From: AP-15 sp050729795
GTDB taxonomy: Bacteria > Pseudomonadota > Alphaproteobacteria > ATCC43930 > CGMCC-115725
Direction of reading: 5' to 3'
DNA: 64,000 nucleotides
Assembly (NCBI GenBank): GCA_050729795.1
Contig: JBOHME010000008.1
Location: 1 to 64,000, forward strand
This document shows, in pieces, positions 61,859-64,000 of the stretch. The translations under genes were made by a program, and so were the position numbers. The notes beneath the pieces were generated by a model. That model did not search any database. It was not told where the DNA came from and was given only the letters and a program-made list of their open reading frames with translations. Numbering within the stretch: the first letter of the stretch is position 1; every line of letters begins with the position of its first letter.

Positions 61859-64000
61859 TCAAGGCCGGGGCTGGGTGTCGCGCTTGCCTCCCGGCACGGC
61901 ATGGGCGCCGCGCCGCGCCCGCGAAGCGGGTGCTGCAGCCAGTAGCGCCGGGATGAACACGAGACTTGCCACCAGGGTGCAGCCGAGGCTGATCAGCAGC
62001 AGCCGGCCCATGCTCGCGGTGCCGGGATGGTAGGATAGCGCCAGCGAGCCGAACGCCGTCCCGGTGGTCAGCGCCGAGAACAGGATCGCGCGCGCGGTCG
62101 GCGAACTCAGCACCTCGCTTCGCCCGGCCCGCCAGTTCATGACGAAATAGATGTTGAACGAGACCCCGACACCGAGCAGCAGCGGCAGCGCGATGATATT
62201 GGCGTAATTGAGCGGCAGCGGCAGCAAGGCCATGACGATCACCGTCATCAGCGCCGACAGCAAGAGCGGCGCCAGCACCAGCGCCACGTCGAGCGGGTGC
62301 CGTAGCGCCACAAACAGGATCACGGCGATGGCACCCAGCGCCGCGATCGCCGCGGTGCGGAACGAGCCGACGATGGTGGCGCTCGTCGCCTCGATGGTGA
62401 CCGCCGGACCGCCGGCATCGGGGGCGACCGCGGTCACGGCGGCCACGAATTTGGCGAGCCCTCGGCTGCTGCGAGCGGGGGCGGCCGGCACCACCTGCAC
62501 CCTGGCCTGGCCGTCGGGCAGCACCCAGTCACGGGCGAGCGCCGGCGGAATGCTTCCGAGGCTGACCGGTCGCGCGCCAAGCGCTGTGCGCAGCTCGTCG
62601 AGCTGCATCGGCAGAAACCGGGTCAAGGCCCAATTGGCGGCGAGCACGACCTGGTCGGGGGCTGCCGCCAGCCGGTGGAGGTCTTCGGCGATTGCGGCCA
62701 GCAGCGGATCGGCGGGCGGCTTGCCGGCCGGTGCGATCGCCTGCGCGGCTTCGCCCGCGGCGCGGCGGATGTCCTCGGCGCTGGGCGGAGCGGCCGGCTG
62801 ATAGGGCGTCAATGTCGGACCCAGCAGCAGGGCGGCGTCGGCGATTTGCGCCAGCTTTTGTTTCTGATTGCTGGGAACCAGGGAATTGATCGACAGCACG
62901 TCCGAGACTACCGGCAGCTGTTGCAAGCGGTTTGCGAGCGCTGCCGCGGCTGCGGCATCGGGTGTCAAGATGTCGATCGTGAACGGGTTGGTCACCGGCG
63001 AATTCATCAGATCGGCGAGAGTTTTCATCGCCTCGGTGTTCGGGTTCTTGGTGTGCAGCGGGTTCGAGTCAAAGCTCAGCCGCGGGATCAGCGCGACACC
63101 GAGCGCCGCCAGGATCGCGAACGCCGCCAGCACCGGCCGGCGCCGCCGGCGCAGCAAATGATCGAGCGGTGCGGCCCAGCGGAAGCCGATCTCACCGGTT
63201 TCGCCATGTGGCCGAAACAGCGCGATCGCCGCCGGCAGGAAGGTGACGGTGCACAGGAATGCGATCAGCATGCCGACCCCGGCGATCAGCCCGAGCTCGG
63301 CGACGCCGCGGAAATCGGTCGGCACGAAAGCGAGAAATCCTGCCGATGTCGCCGCGGCGGCAACCAGGATCTGCCCGCCGACCCGCTGGCCGGTCCGGTC
63401 GACGGCCGCGGCTGGATCGGGGTTCTGCCACCGCATCGCGCGATAGCGCACGCAGAACTGGATCGCGAAATCAACGGCGATGCCGACAAACAGAATTCCG
63501 AAGCCGACCGAGACAAGGTTCAGCGTGCCCACTGCCGCGGCGGCGAACAGCAGGGTCAGCAGTAGACCGAGACCGAGGGTCAAGAGGATCGGGACGATCA
63601 GCCGCCAGCTGCGCACCGCCAGGAATAGCCATAAGGAGATCAGCACGATGCTGCCGGCGAGACCGAGCACGGCGCCATGCGCGACACTGGCGAACTCCTC
63701 GTCGGATAGCGCCACATTGCCGGTGATGCGGACCCGCGCATCGCCCGACCGGACGAATTCGAGCTGGTTCGCCGCCTTGCGCAGCGCCGCGGTCGCCGCA
63801 CCTCCAGGCTCGATCGTGGCGTGATCGAGCTTGGCCTGCGCCAGCACGAACTTGAAGCGACCGCCGAGATCGGCGACCCCGCCGCCGAGCAGGCGGGTCC
63901 AGGACAAAGGCTGCGGATGTCCGGCAAGGGCACCCGCGATCGCACGCTGGAAGCCAGCCAGCGCTGCCCGGTATGACGTCAGGTCGACCTGGCCTTGCTG
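61859..64000 (-). CDS. hpnN: Hopanoid-biosynthesis RND transporter HpnN, start outside window
   Basis: The frame is open to the window edge, so the N-terminus is missing; 713 residues are seen. It is an MMPL/RND permease with two sets of transmembrane helices (SIVLISLWLFLAVRSWRLIV through FLCTVTFLPAAIALF; and AIAALGAIAVILFVAL through FIPALLAAAP) and large periplasmic loops. The VGIAVDFAIQFCVRYRAM and VGVSFNIYFVMNW motifs suit the HpnN group. HpnN exports hopanoids to the outer membrane. Confidence 0.82.
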   Translation of the reverse strand, partial: QQGQVDLTSYRAALAGFQRAIAGALAGHPQPLSWTRLLGGGVADLGGRFKFVLAQAKLDHATIEPGGAATAALRKAANQLEFVRSGDARVRITGNVALSDEEFASVAHGAVLGLAGSIVLISLWLFLAVRSWRLIVPILLTLGLGLLLTLLFAAAAVGTLNLVSVGFGILFVGIAVDFAIQFCVRYRAMRWQNPDPAAAVDRTGQRVGGQILVAAAATSAGFLAFVPTDFRGVAELGLIAGVGMLIAFLCTVTFLPAAIALFRPHGETGEIGFRWAAPLDHLLRRRRRPVLAAFAILAALGVALIPRLSFDSNPLHTKNPNTEAMKTLADLMNSPVTNPFTIDILTPDAAAAAALANRLQQLPVVSDVLSINSLVPSNQKQKLAQIADAALLLGPTLTPYQPAAPPSAEDIRRAAGEAAQAIAPAGKPPADPLLAAIAEDLHRLAAAPDQVVLAANWALTRFLPMQLDELRTALGARPVSLGSIPPALARDWVLPDGQARVQVVPAAPARSSRGLAKFVAAVTAVAPDAGGPAVTIEATSATIVGSFRTAAIAALGAIAVILFVALRHPLDVALVLAPLLLSALMTVIVMALLPLPLNYANIIALPLLLGVGVSFNIYFVMNWRAGRSEVLSSPTARAILFSALTTGTAFGSLALSYHPGTASMGRLLLISLGCTLVASLVFIPALLAAAPASRARRGAHAVPGGKRDTQPRP

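Overview
The window is 64 kb of GC-rich chromosome from an alphaproteobacterium, most likely Rhodospirillales or an Acetobacteraceae-like relative. The evidence is gene order and family content: an F1-only atpHAGDC operon; HDAC-like hydrolase-xseB-ispA-dxs-tlyA; ETF-QO-TPR-ispE; ribF-ileS-lspA-bamF(DUF3035); hisBH-GNAT-hisAFE-HIT divergent from hslVU; a hopanoid RND transporter (HpnN); and an acid-stress KGG-repeat protein. No phage, plasmid, rRNA or CRISPR region is visible. Most of the window is housekeeping sequence with small accessory cassettes between the blocks.

Layout. 1-2.6 kb: two tandem GloVer-repeat proteins. 2.9-4.2 kb: cupin and ferritin-like proteins. 4.2-9.6 kb: F1 ATP synthase. 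9.9-11.8 kb: capsule-type protein and a lone receiver domain. 12-16.9 kb: isoprenoid precursor block (dxs, ispA) with xseB and tlyA. 17-20.6 kb: glycosyltransferase, epimerase, yajQ. 20.65 kb: tRNA-Glu. 20.9-25 kb: RutE-like reductase, DadA-like oxidase, KGG stress proteins, cupin, GNAT. 25-27.3 kb: SGNH hydrolase, tRNA-Gln, ispE. 27.3-36 kb: TPR protein, ETF-QO, ribF, ileS, lspA, bamF. 36-43.2 kb: SDR, HIT, histidine genes, hslVU. 43.2-50 kb: an SDR remnant, a PPC protein and a tightly coupled five-gene oxidation operon. 50-54 kb: MgtC, thiolase plus OB-fold partner, four-domain rhodanese. 54.4-56.5 kb: ABM protein, an inverted-repeat element and a putative selenoprotein. 56.5-64 kb: beta-helix protein, nucleotide-sugar dehydrogenase, SUMT, sulfotransferase, HpnN (cut by the window edge).

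The most notable object is at 55.2-56.45 kb. Two apparent ORFs are really one reading frame interrupted by a single in-frame UGA, at the place where the glycine/sarcosine/betaine reductase selenoprotein B family carries its UxxC redox motif. A GC hairpin at SECIS-like distance follows the UGA. Immediately upstream is a 114-bp element with terminal inverted repeats and flanking TA, reaching from the previous gene's stop codon to this gene's Shine-Dalgarno. A second candidate system is the five-gene operon at 44-50 kb. It encodes a TPP enzyme, an enolase-superfamily enzyme, a membrane protein made of two homologous halves with conserved histidines, a gluconate 2-dehydrogenase subunit 3-like protein and a GMC flavoprotein, but no cytochrome c.

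Two genome-style traits recur. First, short perfect or near-perfect tandem repeats (13-29 bp, 2-5 copies) sit at gene ends, in linkers and in intergenic gaps at about ten places. Second, TTG and GTG start codons are common (atpH, dxs, tlyA, yajQ, ETF-QO, hisB, ribF and others). All family assignments come from reading the translated sequence; no database search was run.
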